Source: Alphaproteobacteria bacterium (lineage in GTDB: Bacteria > Pseudomonadota > Alphaproteobacteria > GCA-2731375). Taken from it: 47,640 nt of DNA. Below, piece by piece: positions 1-8,377 of this stretch; within the stretch, counting starts at the first letter, position 1, and each line of letters begins with the position of its first letter. Under the pieces are notes generated by a model that saw nothing but the letters and a program-made list of their open reading frames with translations, had not been told where the DNA came from and made no database searches. The stretch lies in contig JASLMY010000010.1 in NCBI GenBank assembly GCA_030746295.1, forward strand, positions 1-47,640, given 5' to 3'. The position numbers and the translations under genes are program-made.

Positions 1-864
1 CCGGAAGCTGCGGCGAAGCGCCGTCGGGCTTGCCAGTCCCTCCGCGGCGCTGGCTTTCAGGACCTCCAACGCGGTCTTGATCTCGTTGTCTTCGCCGGCA
101 AAGGGCGCCAGCCGGTCGAGCTCCGCCCGGTAGGGACGGCCGGCCGCGACCGCGACGCCGAGCTGGCCGACGGCGAGGACCAAGGCCTGGCGCCGGCCGT
201 GGCTCGGCGCCGAGGCGAGCGAGGTCTCGAGCGCATCCAGGCGCGCCTTCAGGGTGGCGAGCTCGTCGCGAAGTGCCGCCAGTGCCGGTTCGATATCCGC
301 CGCCGCGGCCTTGGCCCGGGCCGCCTCGAGACCAGCCTCGGCACGCCCGATACGGTCGGCCAGGTCGGCGAGATCGGCACCGCCGGCGCCTTTGGCCTCG
401 GCCGCGCTCGCGATCTGTTCGGCGAGCCGTCGGTCGGCGTCCACCAACTCTGCGAGACGCGTCTCCAGGCGCTGGCGGCCCTCGGCGTCGGTGTCGGCGG
501 TCCGCCCCAGGGGGTCGAGGCGCCCGTCGACGGTGCCGAGCCGTTTCTCCAGCGCCCGCGCCAGCGACGCCGCCGCCTCGCTGTCGCCGGCGATGCCGTT
601 CAACCGCTCCGCCAGGCTTTGTAGTTGCTTCTCTGCCGCCGCCCCGTCGGTCGCTACCGGCGCGGCCCAGAAATCCGGCGCGCGACCCGACTGCAGCGAG
701 CCGAGTACGAGCCAGAGGGCAAAGCCGGCAACGACAACGGCCAGGACACCGACGATCCAGGTGATGCTGCCCGGCGCCCGACCGGGTGCGGCCAGCGGCG
801 CCGCTTCCGCCGCCTTGGTCTCGCCGGCCGGCGCCTCGGCCTCCGGTCGCTCGCTCTCGCTCAT
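1..864 (-). CDS. Mitofilin (Mic60)-like inner-membrane protein, C-terminus cut by window edge
   Basis: The frame reads open from an ATG at 864 to the first base of the window, so the C-terminal part is missing (288 codons seen). The start overlaps the hemD stop as ATGA, which fixes it and implies translational coupling. The protein begins with about 30 acidic, Ala/Pro-rich residues, then one membrane segment (about residues 32-54, 'GSITWIVGVLAVVVAGF'), then a long Ala/Glu/Leu/Arg-rich region with coiled-coil character. This is the layout of alphaproteobacterial mitofilin homologues (COG4223), which shape the inner membrane and are known to sit next to hem genes. The diagnostic C-terminal mitofilin domain lies outside the window, so the name rests on architecture and on the hemC-hemD context. 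Confidence 0.75.
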   Translation of the reverse strand, partial: MSESERPEAEAPAGETKAAEAAPLAAPGRAPGSITWIVGVLAVVVAGFALWLVLGSLQSGRAPDFWAAPVATDGAAAEKQLQSLAERLNGIAGDSEAAASLARALEKRLGTVDGRLDPLGRTADTDAEGRQRLETRLAELVDADRRLAEQIASAAEAKGAGGADLADLADRIGRAEAGLEAARAKAAAADIEPALAALRDELATLKARLDALETSLASAPSHGRRQALVLAVGQLGVAVAAGRPYRAELDRLAPFAGEDNEIKTALEVLKASAAEGLASPTALRRSFR

Positions 865-1589
865 GCCTTCGCCTCTTCTCGAAGTAGTGCCAACAGATGT
901 TCCTGCTCGGGCCGCCGGGCGACGGCGACCCGCCGCCAGTCGAGCCCGGTCAGCTTCGCCGCCACCGCCTGGCTGAGGCAATATGCCGTCAGATCGCGAC
1001 AGGCCGGCGCCAGGCCCGCCGTCGAAATCAGCCTAGCAAAGGTCGCCGCCGTGCGCGGAGAAAAAAGCAGAACCGCGTCGAGCCGCCGCTCGGCCAGCGC
1101 GGCGGCGGCCGTCGCCGGCAGGGCGGTCGCCGTCACCGCCTCGTAGAGGACGGCGCGGCGGACCTCGAAACCGCGGGCGCCGAGCGCCCCCGCCAGGTCG
1201 CCGGCGCGCCTGCTGCCGGCGACGTGAAGCAGCGCGCCGTCGGCCGGGCACAAGCGCCGAGCCACCAGCGCCGCCAAGTCGTCGACGTCGCCGCCGGCGC
1301 TTTCGACCCGGGCGAAGCCGGCCTCGGCCGCGGCCCGGGCGCTGGCGGCACCGACCGAAAAGGCCGGCAAGGCAAGAACGTCGGCCCGACCGGTCGCCGC
1401 CCCGGCCAGGGCCCGAGCACCGTTGGCACTGGTCAGCAGGATCGCCTGTACGCCGGTGACGTCGAGGGGTGTCGCGGGCAGGCCGCGGATCGTCAGCATC
1501 GGCGCCACCAGCACTTCGTGTCCGTCGGCGCGCAGCCGGGCTGCCAACGGCGCCGCGTCCGCGCTCGGCCGCGTCAACAAGAGCCGCAT
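861..1589 (-). CDS. hemD: Uroporphyrinogen-III synthase
   Basis: About 242 residues, the usual size for HemD, which closes and inverts the hydroxymethylbilane tetrapyrrole made by HemC to give uroporphyrinogen III (cytosolic, heme/corrinoid pathway). The N-terminus '[19 protein letters not shown]' is typical of the family, and a second lobe follows with the 'LLFSPRTAATFARL' segment. HemD is poorly conserved, so position beside hemC is an important part of the call. ATG at 1589 overlaps the hemC stop (TGATG); a TTG one codon earlier (1592) is the alternative. The stop overlaps the start of the mitofilin-like gene, so hemC, hemD and that gene form one tightly packed operon. Confidence 0.9.
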   Translation of the reverse strand: MRLLLTRPSADAAPLAARLRADGHEVLVAPMLTIRGLPATPLDVTGVQAILLTSANGARALAGAATGRADVLALPAFSVGAASARAAAEAGFARVESAGGDVDDLAALVARRLCPADGALLHVAGSRRAGDLAGALGARGFEVRRAVLYEAVTATALPATAAAALAERRLDAVLLFSPRTAATFARLISTAGLAPACRDLTAYCLSQAVAAKLTGLDWRRVAVARRPEQEHLLALLREEAKA

Positions 1590-2524
1590 CAAAGCGGCTC
1601 GAAGAAGCCGGGGCCGGCGCGCGCGGCCAGCTCGGTTCCGGCATCGCCACCCAGGCGCGCCGCCTCGCCGGCCGGCCCCCGACGCTCGGCCTCGTGCACT
1701 TGGGTCCCGTCCGGCGTCAGGATTTGGCCCCGAAAGTCGATCCCGCCGTCCGCCCGCAAGGTCGCCAGAGCCGCGATCGGCGTCTTGCAGGAGCCGTCGA
1801 GGGCGGCGAGAAAGGCCCGCTCGGCCATGACGCAGGTCTGGGTAGCGGCATCGTTCAACGGGGCCAAACGCGCCGCCGTCGCCCGATCCTCGGCGCGGAT
1901 CTCGATGCCGATGGCGCCCTGGGCCACCGCCGGCAACAGGACCTCGGGCGCCAGCGCAGCGCTCGCCCTGTCGGACATGCCGAGCCGGTTGAGCCCGGCC
2001 ATGGCGAGCAGGGTCGCATCGGCGACGCCGTCCGCGAGCTTGGCGAGCCGGGTCTCGACGTTGCCGCGAAACTCCACCACCTCGAGGTCGGGGCGGGCGT
2101 GCAGCAATTGTGCCCGGCGGCGCAGCGAGGAAGAGCCGACGACGGCGCCCCGCGGCAGATCGGCGAGCCCCGTGGCCGCTGGCGCCAGCAGGGCATCGCG
2201 TGGGTCTTCGCGCGGGAGATAGCAGGCGATAGTGAGGCCCGGCGGCAGCTCCGTCGGCACGTCCTTCATCGAATGCACGGCAAGGTCGATCTCGTCGCCG
2301 TAGAGCGCCTCCTCGATCTCCTTGGTGAAGAGGCCCTTGCCGCCGAACTCCCTGAACGGCTTGTCGCGGATCCGGTCGCCGGTGGTGCGGATGACGACGA
2401 TCTCGATCGCCCCTGCATCGAGGTCGGAATGAGCGGCGAGGAGCGCTGCCTTGACCTCTTCCGCCTGGATCAGGGCGAGCGGGCTGCCACGGGTGCCGAT
2501 GCGGAGGCTTGCTTGCGCGTCCAT
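1589..2524 (-). CDS. hemC: Porphobilinogen deaminase (hydroxymethylbilane synthase)
   Basis: This enzyme polymerises four porphobilinogens into hydroxymethylbilane in the cytosol. The 311-residue protein shows the family marks in order: '[15 protein letters not shown]' near the N-terminus, '[14 protein letters not shown]' (61-74), the catalytic Asp80 in '[11 protein letters not shown]', '[11 protein letters not shown]', '[10 protein letters not shown]', and the dipyrromethane-cofactor cysteine Cys246 in 'GSCKTPIAA'. I chose ATG 2524 because homology begins a few residues later; an in-frame start at 2560 would add 12 residues and run into the 67-base gap shared with the divergent tsaD gene. 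First gene of the hemC-hemD-mitofilin operon. Confidence 0.96.
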   Translation of the reverse strand: MDAQASLRIGTRGSPLALIQAEEVKAALLAAHSDLDAGAIEIVVIRTTGDRIRDKPFREFGGKGLFTKEIEEALYGDEIDLAVHSMKDVPTELPPGLTIACYLPREDPRDALLAPAATGLADLPRGAVVGSSSLRRRAQLLHARPDLEVVEFRGNVETRLAKLADGVADATLLAMAGLNRLGMSDRASAALAPEVLLPAVAQGAIGIEIRAEDRATAARLAPLNDAATQTCVMAERAFLAALDGSCKTPIAALATLRADGGIDFRGQILTPDGTQVHEAERRGPAGEAARLGGDAGTELAARAGPGFFEPL

Positions 2525-2591
2525 GGCCGAGGTGCTAAGGGCTGGCGCCCGAAAGCGCAAGGCCTTTCAGGGCGATTTGGGCGGAACGCGA

Positions 2592-3650
2592 ATGGCGGCG
2601 GACGGGCTCACGGTTCTCGGCATCGAGACCTCTTGCGACGAGACCGCGGTCGGCGTGGTCACGGCGGGGCCTGAGATCCTGGCCGACGTCGTGTTGAGCC
2701 AAGTCGAGGCGCACCGGCCCTTCGGCGGCATCGTGCCCGAGATCGCCGCCCGGGCCCATGTCGAGCACCTGGATCGCTCGATCGCCCAAGCCCTGGAAGA
2801 GGCCGGGGTCGATTTCGCCGCCCTCGATGGAATCGCGGCGACGGCGGGACCGGGCTTGATCGGCGGCCTGCTGGTCGGGCTCGCCACGGCAAAGGCGATC
2901 GCCGCCGCGACCGCCAAGCCGCTCATCGCCGTCAATCACCTGGAGGGCCACGCGCTCACGGCCCGGCTGGTCGCGGAGCTGGACTTTCCCTATCTGCTGG
3001 CGCTCTTGTCGGGCGGGCATTGCCAACTCCTGATCGTCGAGGGCGTCGGCCGCTACCACCGCCTCGGCACCACCATCGACGACGCCGTCGGCGAAGCCTT
3101 CGACAAGACCGCGAAGCTTTTGGACCTCGGCTATCCGGGCGGCCCGGCGCTGGAACGGGCGGCGACGGCGGGCGATGCGACCGCCCACGCCCTGCCCCGA
3201 CCGATGAAGGGGCGGGCCGGCTGCGATTTTTCGTTTTCCGGCCTGAAGACCGCCGTTCGCCATCTCGTCCAGGGGGCGAGCGAGATTGAAGTCGCGGATG
3301 TGGCGGCGAGCTTTCAGGCCGCGGTTGCCGACGTTCTGGCCGACCGGACGGAAAAGGCGATCACCCTGGCCCGCAAACACTCGCCCGAGATCCGAACCAT
3401 GGTCATCGCCGGCGGCGTCGCCGCCAACAAGGCGCTCCGCACCCGCCTCGAGGCCGTCGCCGGTGCGGCCGGCCTCGCCCTGGTGGCGCCACCGCCCCGA
3501 CTCTGCACCGACAACGGCGCCATGATCGCCTGGGCCGGCCTGGAACGCCTACGCCTCGGCCTCGTCGACCCGCTGGATTTCGCGGCCCGGGCCCGCTGGC
3601 CCCTCGACCCCGAAGCCCCACCGGCGCCCTTCGCCGGCGTCAAGGCCTGA
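2592..3650 (+). CDS. tsaD: tRNA N6-threonylcarbamoyladenosine transferase subunit TsaD
   Basis: TsaD (Gcp/YgjD, Kae1 family) transfers the threonylcarbamoyl group to A37 of ANN-reading tRNAs, working with TsaB, TsaC and TsaE in the cytosol. The 352-residue protein has the ASKHA ATP-binding start '[15 protein letters not shown]' (9-23), the metal-binding histidines His116 and His120 in 'NHLEGH', 'LSGGHCQLL', and the C-terminal '[10 protein letters not shown]' phosphate loop. Length matches the family. ATG 2592 starts just before the conserved motif; longer in-frame starts overlap hemC on the other strand. It is divergent from hemC and upstream of gpsA, an arrangement common in alphaproteobacteria. 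Confidence 0.96.
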   Translation: MAADGLTVLGIETSCDETAVGVVTAGPEILADVVLSQVEAHRPFGGIVPEIAARAHVEHLDRSIAQALEEAGVDFAALDGIAATAGPGLIGGLLVGLATAKAIAAATAKPLIAVNHLEGHALTARLVAELDFPYLLALLSGGHCQLLIVEGVGRYHRLGTTIDDAVGEAFDKTAKLLDLGYPGGPALERAATAGDATAHALPRPMKGRAGCDFSFSGLKTAVRHLVQGASEIEVADVAASFQAAVADVLADRTEKAITLARKHSPEIRTMVIAGGVAANKALRTRLEAVAGAAGLALVAPPPRLCTDNGAMIAWAGLERLRLGLVDPLDFAARARWPLDPEAPPAPFAGVKA

Positions 3651-3678
3651 GCAGGGAGCCGGCCGACATCAATTCGGA

Positions 3679-4011
3679 TCAGGGGACGAGCGCGATATCG
3701 ACCTCGAGCACGACCTCGGGCCGGGCCAGCGACAGGGCGACGATCAGCGCCTCCGCCGCCTCGCGCACCGCCTGGGCGCCGGCCCGGGCGACGATAGTTT
3801 CCGGCGCCTCGGTCGGCGCCTGGGTCAGCTCCTCCACGGCGCGGCGCCAGAAGGCCCGGGCGTCGGCCTGCAGGGTCGCGATCTGCTGGACGAGGTCGGC
3901 CGGCAATCCCTCCGCTTCGGCCTCGATGGGGTTGCCGGCGGCGCTGAAGAGAATGCCGTTCGCCGGCGCCTCCAGCGTCAGCCGCCAGACCTGATAGTCG
4001 CGCTCACTCAT
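3679..4011 (-). CDS. Hypothetical protein, 110 residues
   Basis: A small cytosolic-looking protein with no signal peptide or membrane segment. It starts 'MSERDYQVWRLTLEAPANGI' and is rich in Ala and Glu, with predicted helices in the middle ('LPADLVQQIATLQADARAFW') and a hydrophobic strand-like tail ('PEVVLEVDIALVP'). I do not recognise the family. The upstream frame stays open for another 394 codons, but that extension is the antisense shadow of the GNAT and gpsA genes, so ATG 4011 is the sensible start. It lies alone on the minus strand between tsaD (convergent, 28 bases from the tsaD stop) and the divergent acetyltransferase gene. Confidence 0.6.
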   Translation of the reverse strand: MSERDYQVWRLTLEAPANGILFSAAGNPIEAEAEGLPADLVQQIATLQADARAFWRRAVEELTQAPTEAPETIVARAGAQAVREAAEALIVALSLARPEVVLEVDIALVP

Positions 4012-4149
4012 CGTCGTCTCTCCGTCACCGTCCCCGAGGCAGAACCTAGGGCGGCGGCCCACGCCCGTCCACCGCCGGTGGGAATTGACGCCGTCCTCCC
4101 CCCGTCCCATAAGGGCGGCCGCTGCCACAGCAAAGAGGCGGAGGACGAG

Positions 4150-4641
4150 ATGACGATCCGAATTCGCCGGGCCGGGCCCGAGGACGCCGACGCGATCGCG
4201 GCCCTGGCCCACGGCCTGAACGAGCACGAGGGCGAGCCGACCGAGCATTTCACGGCCGAAGCGGTCCGACGCGACGGCTTCGGCGACGATCCGGCTTTCG
4301 GCGTCCTGCTCGCCGAGGTCGGCGACCGGCCGGCGGGCTACGCCCTTTTCCACGACAGCTACGATACCGGCCATGCGGCGCGCGGCCGTTATCTTTGCGA
4401 CCTCTTCGTCAGCCCCGAGGCGCGCCGCCTGGGCGTCGGCCGGGCCCTGGTCGGGGCCACCGCCCGCGAGGCGGCGGCGGAGGGGCGTGTCTACCTCTGG
4501 TGGACCGCCTATGCCCGCAACCTGAGGGCCCGCGCATTCTATGATGCCATCGGCGCCCGGGAAGAGCACCTCGTCGTCCATGCCCTGAGCGGCAAGGCCT
4601 TCGACCGCCTGGTTCAAGAGGCGCCGCCGAGCACCACCTGA
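4150..4641 (+). CDS. GNAT-family N-acetyltransferase
   Basis: A 163-residue single-domain Gcn5-related acetyltransferase. The N-terminal strand 'IRIRRAGPEDADAIAALAH' and the acetyl-CoA-binding motif A, 'LFVSPEARRLGVGRALVGA' (V/I-x-x-x-x-R-G-x-G pattern, here R-L-G-V-G-R-A), are clear. These are followed by 'WTAYARNLRARAFYDAIGAR', the usual motif B where the Asn and Tyr contact CoA. The substrate cannot be read from sequence; relatives include diamine/amino-acid acetyltransferases. The start ATG 4150 has a GGACGAG sequence just before it. It reads in the same direction as gpsA, 58 bases upstream of it. Confidence 0.88.
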   Translation: MTIRIRRAGPEDADAIAALAHGLNEHEGEPTEHFTAEAVRRDGFGDDPAFGVLLAEVGDRPAGYALFHDSYDTGHAARGRYLCDLFVSPEARRLGVGRALVGATAREAAAEGRVYLWWTAYARNLRARAFYDAIGAREEHLVVHALSGKAFDRLVQEAPPSTT

Positions 4642-4699
4642 GCCCCGACCCGACGCCTTGCCGCTTGCCGTCGCCGGCGGCCGGCGGCATAAGGGGTGG

Positions 4700-5692
4700 A
4701 TGCAACGGATCGGGGTCATCGGGGCCGGCGCCTGGGGCACGGCGCTGGCGCAGGTGCTGGCAGCGGCGGGGCGCGAGGTCACGCTCTGGGCCCGCGAGGA
4801 CTCGGTCGCCGCCGGAATCGAGGCGGAGCGAGAGAATAAGGTCTTCCTGCCGGGCATCGCCCTTTCCGACCGCCTGAATGCCAGTACCGACATGGCAGCC
4901 GTGGCCACGGCCGAGCTGGTGCTGTTGGTGGCGCCGGCGCAATATTTGGGCAAGGTGGCGGCGGCGCTGGCCGAGCATTTGACGCCAGCTGTGCCGTTGG
5001 TGATCTGCGCCAAGGGCATGGAGCGGGGCAGCCTCAAGCTGATGACCGAGGTCGTCGCCGAGGCCGCGCCCAGGCATCCCCTGGCAGTGCTGTCGGGGCC
5101 GACCTTCGCGATCGAGGTCGCCCGCGGCCTGCCGACGGCGGTGACACTGGCGATCGAGGACACGGACCTGGGCGAGACCATCGCCCAAGCCATCGGGCAG
5201 CCGCACTTTCGCCCCTACCTCTCCGACGACCTGGTGGGCGCGCAGATCGGCGGGGCCATCAAGAACGTTATCGCCATCGCCTGCGGCATCGTCGAGGGCA
5301 GGGGCCTCGGCGACAACGCCCGGGCCGCGCTGATGACGAGGGGGCTCGCTGAGATGCTGCGCTTCGGTCGCACCAAGGGGGCGAAACCGGAGACCCTGAT
5401 GGGCCTCTCGGGCCTCGGCGATCTGTCCTTGACCTGCAACGGCCGGCAGTCGCGCAACATGTCGCTCGGCATGGCGCTGGGCGAGGGCCGCGGTATCCAG
5501 GAGATCATGGGCAAGCGGCACTCGGTGGCCGAGGGCGTGGCGACCGCCGCCGCCATCACCCAAGCGGCGGAAGTCCTCGCCATCGAACTGCCGATCGCCC
5601 GGGCGGTCGACCGAATCTGCAACATGGCCGGCGACATCGAGGCCGAGATCGGTGCTCTGCTGGCGCGGCCGTTCACGCGCGAGGATGCTTGA
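4700..5692 (+). CDS. gpsA: NAD(P)H-dependent glycerol-3-phosphate dehydrogenase
   Basis: GpsA reduces dihydroxyacetone phosphate to sn-glycerol-3-phosphate for phospholipid synthesis (cytosol). The 330-residue protein has the Rossmann dinucleotide loop 'IGVIGAGAWGTALAQ' at the N-terminus, 'CAKGMERG', 'VLSGPTFAIEVARGLPTA', the catalytic-lysine region 'GGAIKNVIAIACGI', and 'TLMGLSGLGDLSLTC'. All are family signatures. ATG 4700 follows an AAGGGG ribosome site at 4691-4696; an upstream TTG frame extension (4658) adds unrelated residues. It heads a same-strand run with short gaps or overlaps: EVE protein, thiazoline-carboxylate-hydrolase-like, shikimate-kinase-like and FAD monooxygenase. Confidence 0.96.
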   Translation: MQRIGVIGAGAWGTALAQVLAAAGREVTLWAREDSVAAGIEAERENKVFLPGIALSDRLNASTDMAAVATAELVLLVAPAQYLGKVAAALAEHLTPAVPLVICAKGMERGSLKLMTEVVAEAAPRHPLAVLSGPTFAIEVARGLPTAVTLAIEDTDLGETIAQAIGQPHFRPYLSDDLVGAQIGGAIKNVIAIACGIVEGRGLGDNARAALMTRGLAEMLRFGRTKGAKPETLMGLSGLGDLSLTCNGRQSRNMSLGMALGEGRGIQEIMGKRHSVAEGVATAAAITQAAEVLAIELPIARAVDRICNMAGDIEAEIGALLARPFTREDA

Positions 5693-5726
5693 TGCGAAAA
5701 GAGAGACGAGAGGGGAGGATGGCGAG

Positions 5727-6146
5727 GTGAACTATTGGCTCTTCAAATCCGAGCCCGGCGCCTGGTCCTGGGACGACCAGGTGGCGGAAGGCAAGGGCGG
5801 CGCCGAATGGGACGGCGTGCGCAACCACCAAGCCGCCAACAACATGAAGGCGATGAAGAAGGGCGACAAGGCGTTCTTCTATCACTCCGTCGACGAGAAG
5901 CGCGTCGTCGGCATCGTAAAGGTGGTGCGCGAGTACTACCCCGACCCGAGCGACGCCTCGGGCCGCTTCGGCATGGTCGACGTGGCCGCGGTCAAGCCCT
6001 TCAAGCGGCCGGTGACGCTGGCCGAGATCAAGGCCGAGCCCCGGCTCTCGGAGCTGGCGCTGATCCGCCAGTCACGGCTCTCGGTCATGCCGATCCCCGA
6101 GCCCGAATGGCGGCTGATCTGCGAGATGGGCGGCGTCAAGCCATGA
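5727..6146 (+). CDS. EVE-domain protein (modified-base-binding fold)
   Basis: A 139-residue protein consisting of one EVE domain, the PUA-like fold related to YTH domains that is thought to bind modified nucleobases in DNA or RNA. The hallmark start 'NYWLFKSEPGAWSWDD' and 'WDGVRNHQAANNMKAMKKGD', followed by 'AFFYHSVDEKRVVGIVKV' and 'VTLAEIKAEPRLSELALIRQ', are standard for the stand-alone alphaproteobacterial EVE proteins encoded near gpsA. It uses a GTG start at 5727 with an AGGGGAGG ribosome site 8 bases upstream; upstream ATGs in frame lack conservation. The specific ligand is unknown. Confidence 0.92.
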   Translation: MNYWLFKSEPGAWSWDDQVAEGKGGAEWDGVRNHQAANNMKAMKKGDKAFFYHSVDEKRVVGIVKVVREYYPDPSDASGRFGMVDVAAVKPFKRPVTLAEIKAEPRLSELALIRQSRLSVMPIPEPEWRLICEMGGVKP

Positions 6147-6171
6147 CGTCAAATAACGAGGAACGGAGACG

Positions 6172-6660
6172 ATGACCGAGGAAGAGCTCGCCACCCGCCA
6201 CATCTGGGTGCCCAAGGTGCGCCAGGCGGTCAAGGATCGGGCGCTGTGGATGCTTTATCTCCACCGCGCTTTCTCCGAGGTGCTGCCGGCCGAGGAGGTG
6301 GAAGCGCGCATGCGGCAGGCGATCCGCCAGTTCGGCCACGACAAGGGGCAGCGCGACGTCGCCGATTTCGGCCCCGACGCCTGGGCCGACAACCACAAGA
6401 ACAAGGGCTCGGCCGACGTCTTCGATTCCGGCCAGTTGCGCGAGCCCGGGCGCTACGAGCAGCAGATGCGCTTTTGCCCGCTGGTCGAGCTTTGGCGCGA
6501 GGAAGGCTGCGCCCCGAACGAAGTGGCGCTCTTGTGCGATATCGCGATGGAGGGCGACCGCGGCCGGGCCGAGCACCACGGCCTCGAAATGGAGCTGGCG
6601 GCGACCCTCGCCGAGGGCGCGCCCTGCTGCCGGCTGATCGTTACCGAACCGAAACGCTGA
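6172..6660 (+). CDS. L-2-amino-thiazoline-4-carboxylic acid hydrolase-like protein
   Basis: 162 residues. The C-terminal half carries the pattern of the ATC-hydrolase family: 'MRFCPLVELWREEGC', then 'LLCDIAMEGDRGRAEHHGL', then 'ATLAEGAPCCRLIV' (Cys-Pro-Leu, Cys-Asp, and a Leu-Ala-Glu-Gly-x-x-x-Cys tail). In Pseudomonas the family opens the thiazoline ring on the way to L-cysteine, but most members are uncharacterised and often sit beside oxidoreductases. It starts at ATG 6172 after AGGAACGGAGACG, 25 bases after the EVE gene. Its TGA overlaps the next ATG (TGATG), so it is translationally coupled to the shikimate-kinase-like gene. Function in this cluster is not known. Confidence 0.7.
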   Translation: MTEEELATRHIWVPKVRQAVKDRALWMLYLHRAFSEVLPAEEVEARMRQAIRQFGHDKGQRDVADFGPDAWADNHKNKGSADVFDSGQLREPGRYEQQMRFCPLVELWREEGCAPNEVALLCDIAMEGDRGRAEHHGLEMELAATLAEGAPCCRLIVTEPKR

Positions 6661-7202
6661 TGGCCGCCGGCGCCGGCAACATCTATCTCGCCGGCATGGT
6701 CGGCAGCGGCAAGACGACGCTCGGCCGCCTCATCGCAAAGGAACTGGTGCAGCCCTTTCTCGACCTCGACGCCGAAATCTTGGCCGAGACCGGGCAGGAC
6801 CTGCACGGCCTCGTCGGGGCCGAGGGCTGGCTCGGCTTTCGGGTCCGCGAGTACGAGATGGTGAAACGTTTCGTTGCCGAGACGAATCAAGTGATCGGCC
6901 TCGGCGGCGGCACGGTGCGCTATCCGTGGAATCTGGACCTGCTCGCCGGCACCGGCCCGATCGTGCTGCTGACCGCAGATCTCGACGTCCTGGCGGCACG
7001 GGCTCGGGCCGCCGACCGCCCCCGGGTCAACGAGGGCCGAACGCTGGAAGAGGACCTGGCCGAGATCTGGGAGAGCGCCGGCGAACGCTATCTCGCCGCC
7101 GCCGACATCGTCTACGCCACCGACGAGGGAAAGTCGGCGACGGAGGAGGCGGCCGAGATCGCGGCCTTGGTCGACGCCTGGCGTGAGGCGGCGAAAGCTT
7201 GA
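6660..7202 (+). CDS. Shikimate-kinase-like P-loop kinase
   Basis: 180 residues, the size of AroK, which phosphorylates the 3-OH of shikimate. It has the Walker A loop 'GMVGSGKTT' (12-20), the DxD-type pair Asp35/Asp37 in 'FLDLDAEI', the 'GFRVREYE' motif with the substrate-binding Phe-Arg, 'GLGGGTV' (Gly-Gly-Gly, 82-84), and a lid-like 'RPRVNEG' in place of the usual Arg-Pro-Leu-Leu. The start ATG overlaps the previous stop; its own stop overlaps the next gene's TTG start. Location away from aroB and beside a hydroxylase makes a paralogue, or a kinase for a related polyol, possible; whether this is the genome's only AroK cannot be judged here. Confidence 0.8.
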   Translation: MAAGAGNIYLAGMVGSGKTTLGRLIAKELVQPFLDLDAEILAETGQDLHGLVGAEGWLGFRVREYEMVKRFVAETNQVIGLGGGTVRYPWNLDLLAGTGPIVLLTADLDVLAARARAADRPRVNEGRTLEEDLAEIWESAGERYLAAADIVYATDEGKSATEEAAEIAALVDAWREAAKA

Positions 7203-8320
7203 GGATCGCGATCGTCGGCGGCGGCCCCGCCGGGCTCTATTTCGGCTACCTGATGCGCCGCCATGGCCGGGCCGAGGCGGTCCGCGTCTTCGAGCAGAAC
7301 CCGGCCGACGCCACCTTCGGCTTCGGCGTCGTCTTCTCCGACCGGGCCCTCGAGTTCTTGAGCCACGACGATCCCGAGACCTACCGCTACCTGCTGCCCG
7401 AGATGGAAAGCTGGCCCGACCTCTGCATCGTCCACCGGGGCGAGCGCGTCGAGATCGACGGCAACGGTTTCGCCGCTATCGGCCGGCTGGCGCTGCTGCG
7501 GCTGTTGCAGGCCCGCTGTCTCGAGGTCGGCGTCGAGATCGGCTTCGGGCAGCCGATCGAAACGCTCGACGAGGTCGGGGAAGCCGACCTCGTGGTCGGC
7601 GCCGACGGCGTTAACTCCATCGTCAGGCGCGATCTTCGCCGAGCCATCGGGACCAGCGAGGCAAGCCTGTCGAACCGCTTCGCCTGGTACGGCACCACCA
7701 AGACCTTCGACTGCCTGACGCTCACCTTCCGCCCGACCGAGGATGGCGTCTTCATCGCCCATCACTACCGCTACAGCCCGACGATGAGCACCTTCCTCGT
7801 CGAATGCGATTCCGCCACCTGGGAGCGGGCCGGCTTCCAGGCCATGGACGACGCCGCCAGCCGCGCCTATTGCGAGGCCGTCTTCGCCGCCGACCTGGAG
7901 GGCCACTCCCTCCTCTCGAACAACTCGGTCTGGCGCCGCTTTCCGCTGATCCAAAACCGGCGCTGGTCGGCCCGCAATGCCGTCTTGCTGGGGGATGCGC
8001 TCAGGACGGCGCATTTCTCCATCGGCTCAGGCACGCGCCTGGCGATGGAGGACGCCATCGCCCTCTGGAAGGCCTTGGAGGCGCACGGCAACGACGTCGA
8101 CGCGGCACTCGAAGCCTTCGAGGCGAGCCGCCGGCCACCGGTCGAGAAAATCGTCGCCGCATCCGTCCGCAGCGCCCGCTGGTACGAAGAGGTCGGGACC
8201 CGCATGGCGCTCTCGCCGCTCGACTTCGCGCATGCCTACATGACCCGGACGGGCCGCGTCGGCGATGCGCGGCTACAACGGATCGCACCTCGCTTCATGG
8301 CTCGCTATCTCGCTCGATAG
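7199..8320 (+). CDS. FAD-dependent aromatic monooxygenase, related to the N-terminal half of anthraniloyl-CoA monooxygenase
   Basis: A 373-residue group A flavoprotein monooxygenase. It opens with the FAD loop 'IAIVGGGPAGLYFGYL', has 'DLVVGADGVNSIVRR' (the Asp-Gly motif) near residue 135, and 'NAVLLGDALRTAHFSIGSG' (second FAD motif). 'ATFGFGVVFSDRALEFL' is characteristic of the salicylyl/anthraniloyl-CoA hydroxylase subgroup. In those enzymes an old-yellow-enzyme reductase half follows; here the protein stops after the hydroxylase half. TTG 7199 overlaps the upstream stop (TTGA), so it is the last gene of the gpsA-led run. The substrate is unknown; an aromatic CoA thioester is a family-based guess. 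Confidence 0.82.
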   Translation: MRIAIVGGGPAGLYFGYLMRRHGRAEAVRVFEQNPADATFGFGVVFSDRALEFLSHDDPETYRYLLPEMESWPDLCIVHRGERVEIDGNGFAAIGRLALLRLLQARCLEVGVEIGFGQPIETLDEVGEADLVVGADGVNSIVRRDLRRAIGTSEASLSNRFAWYGTTKTFDCLTLTFRPTEDGVFIAHHYRYSPTMSTFLVECDSATWERAGFQAMDDAASRAYCEAVFAADLEGHSLLSNNSVWRRFPLIQNRRWSARNAVLLGDALRTAHFSIGSGTRLAMEDAIALWKALEAHGNDVDAALEAFEASRRPPVEKIVAASVRSARWYEEVGTRMALSPLDFAHAYMTRTGRVGDARLQRIAPRFMARYLAR

Positions 8321-8328
8321 CGCGCAAG

Positions 8329-8352
8329 AAAAAGGCCCGCTGGAAGCGGGCC
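8329..8352 (-). terminator. Rho-independent terminator of the cold-shock gene
   Basis: Read on the minus strand, a 7-bp GC stem (GGCCCGC / GCGGGCC, 8334-8352) with a 5-base loop is followed by five T residues (8329-8333). It lies 26 bases after the cold-shock stop codon. On the plus strand it also sits just past the FAD monooxygenase stop and may work for both. Confidence 0.85.
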
Positions 8353-8377
8353 CCTCGAGATCGATTTTCTCGGCTCG

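Noticed and set aside
3679..5193. 504-residue minus-strand frame
   Set aside because: Only the last 110 residues are outside genes on the other strand; the rest mirrors the acetyltransferase and gpsA.
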